Positions 5,157 to 5,444 of a stretch of DNA of 5,444 nucleotides are shown piece by piece. The notes beneath the pieces were generated by a model. The model worked only from the letters and a program-made list of their open reading frames with translations, made no database searches and was not told the DNA's origin. The stretch is from Anaerolineae bacterium. Lineage in GTDB: Bacteria; Chloroflexota; Anaerolineae; Aggregatilineales; Phototrophicaceae. Within the stretch, counting starts at the first letter, position 1. Every line of letters begins with the position of its first letter. The position numbers were made by a program, and so were the translations under genes. Location: positions 1 through 5,444 of the forward strand of contig JADLHH010000498.1 in NCBI GenBank assembly GCA_020848855.1, read 5' to 3'.

Positions 5157-5444
5157 ATGGCAGGCACCCATACGTTAGGTCAGGCAACCGCTCGCGTTCT
5201 GGTGATTACCCAGGACGTTGAAGTTACCAAGCTGCTCAACAACCTGATGCTCCACAACCGGGTTCAGGCGGGCGTGTCCGACTCAACCTGGACGGCATCC
5301 CGCTTCCTGAGCACCAACCCCGCGCCCGATCTGCTGATTCTCGACCTCGATACGCCGAATGCCCACGCGGTCGAGTTTCTGGAGCAGCTTCGCCGGCACA
5401 GCAAGCTCAACCGGCTGCCGGTGCTGGTGCTGATGTCGTTCCCC
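5157..5444 (+). CDS. Response-regulator receiver-domain protein, 5' part, degenerate active site
   Basis: The reading frame runs from ATG at 5157 for 96 codons to the window edge, so the carboxyl part is missing. The visible part has a CheY-like receiver order: beta1 ARVLVITQD (12-20), helix 1, then NPAPDLLILDLDTPNAHAVEFLEQLRR (54-80) with probable phosphoacceptor Asp63, then beta4 LPVLVLMSFP (87-96). The usual acidic pair at the end of beta1 is replaced by Thr18-Gln19, with only the following Asp20 kept. The conserved Thr/Ser at the end of beta4 is apparently Met93. Phosphotransfer may therefore be weak or absent. An in-frame ATG at 5115 would add 14 residues, but neither start has a strong ribosome site; GAGG and CGGA lie rather far from 5157. 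No terminator or clear promoter is seen in 5067-5156. Any output domain lies beyond the window. Confidence 0.75.
   Translation, partial: MAGTHTLGQATARVLVITQDVEVTKLLNNLMLHNRVQAGVSDSTWTASRFLSTNPAPDLLILDLDTPNAHAVEFLEQLRRHSKLNRLPVLVLMSFP

Overview
The window looks like bacterial chromosome from a fairly GC-rich organism. The gene mix is a GH57 4-alpha-glucanotransferase-type enzyme, a family 4 Fe-S uracil-DNA glycosylase, short TAGGGGCG-armed palindromes and a TTG start. Together these suggest a Chloroflexota-like bacterium, but that placement is inference; no 16S or other decisive marker is present. I see no phage, transposase, CRISPR or plasmid genes.

Layout. A leftward block fills positions 1-4397. 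In transcription order it holds a family 4 uracil-DNA glycosylase (4397-3753), a repeat-filled gap (3752-3577), a GH57 glucanotransferase/amylase (3576-1372), a selenocysteine tRNA (selC, 1336-1243) with its own extended -10 promoter, a metal-dependent amidohydrolase of the Amidohydro_2 type (1107-154) with a reasonable sigma-70-like promoter, and the first 21 codons of a secreted or membrane-anchored protein (63-1, cut by the window edge). A divergent intergenic region (4398-4583) separates this block from a rightward pair: a MarR-family regulator (4584-5066) and the first 96 codons of a protein starting with a degenerate response-regulator receiver domain (5157-5444, cut by the window edge).

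How the parts work together. The genes do not form one pathway. The glycosylase removes uracil from DNA and ends in a pentapeptide resembling the sliding-clamp-binding motif. The GH57 enzyme remodels alpha-1,4-glucans such as glycogen or maltodextrin. The amidohydrolase substrate cannot be read from sequence. The tRNA implies that this organism makes selenoproteins, although selA, selB and selD are not here. The MarR gene has a palindrome on its predicted -10/start-site region, which suggests autorepression and possibly control of the divergent glycosylase.

Most notable points: the selC gene with a full set of tRNA-Sec hallmarks; two nearby palindromes that share arms but have different, still self-complementary cores; the C-terminal QRSLF of the glycosylase; the MarR operator candidate; and the receiver domain that keeps its phosphoacceptor Asp but has lost the acidic pair and the conserved Thr. 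I found no convincing undescribed multi-gene system.
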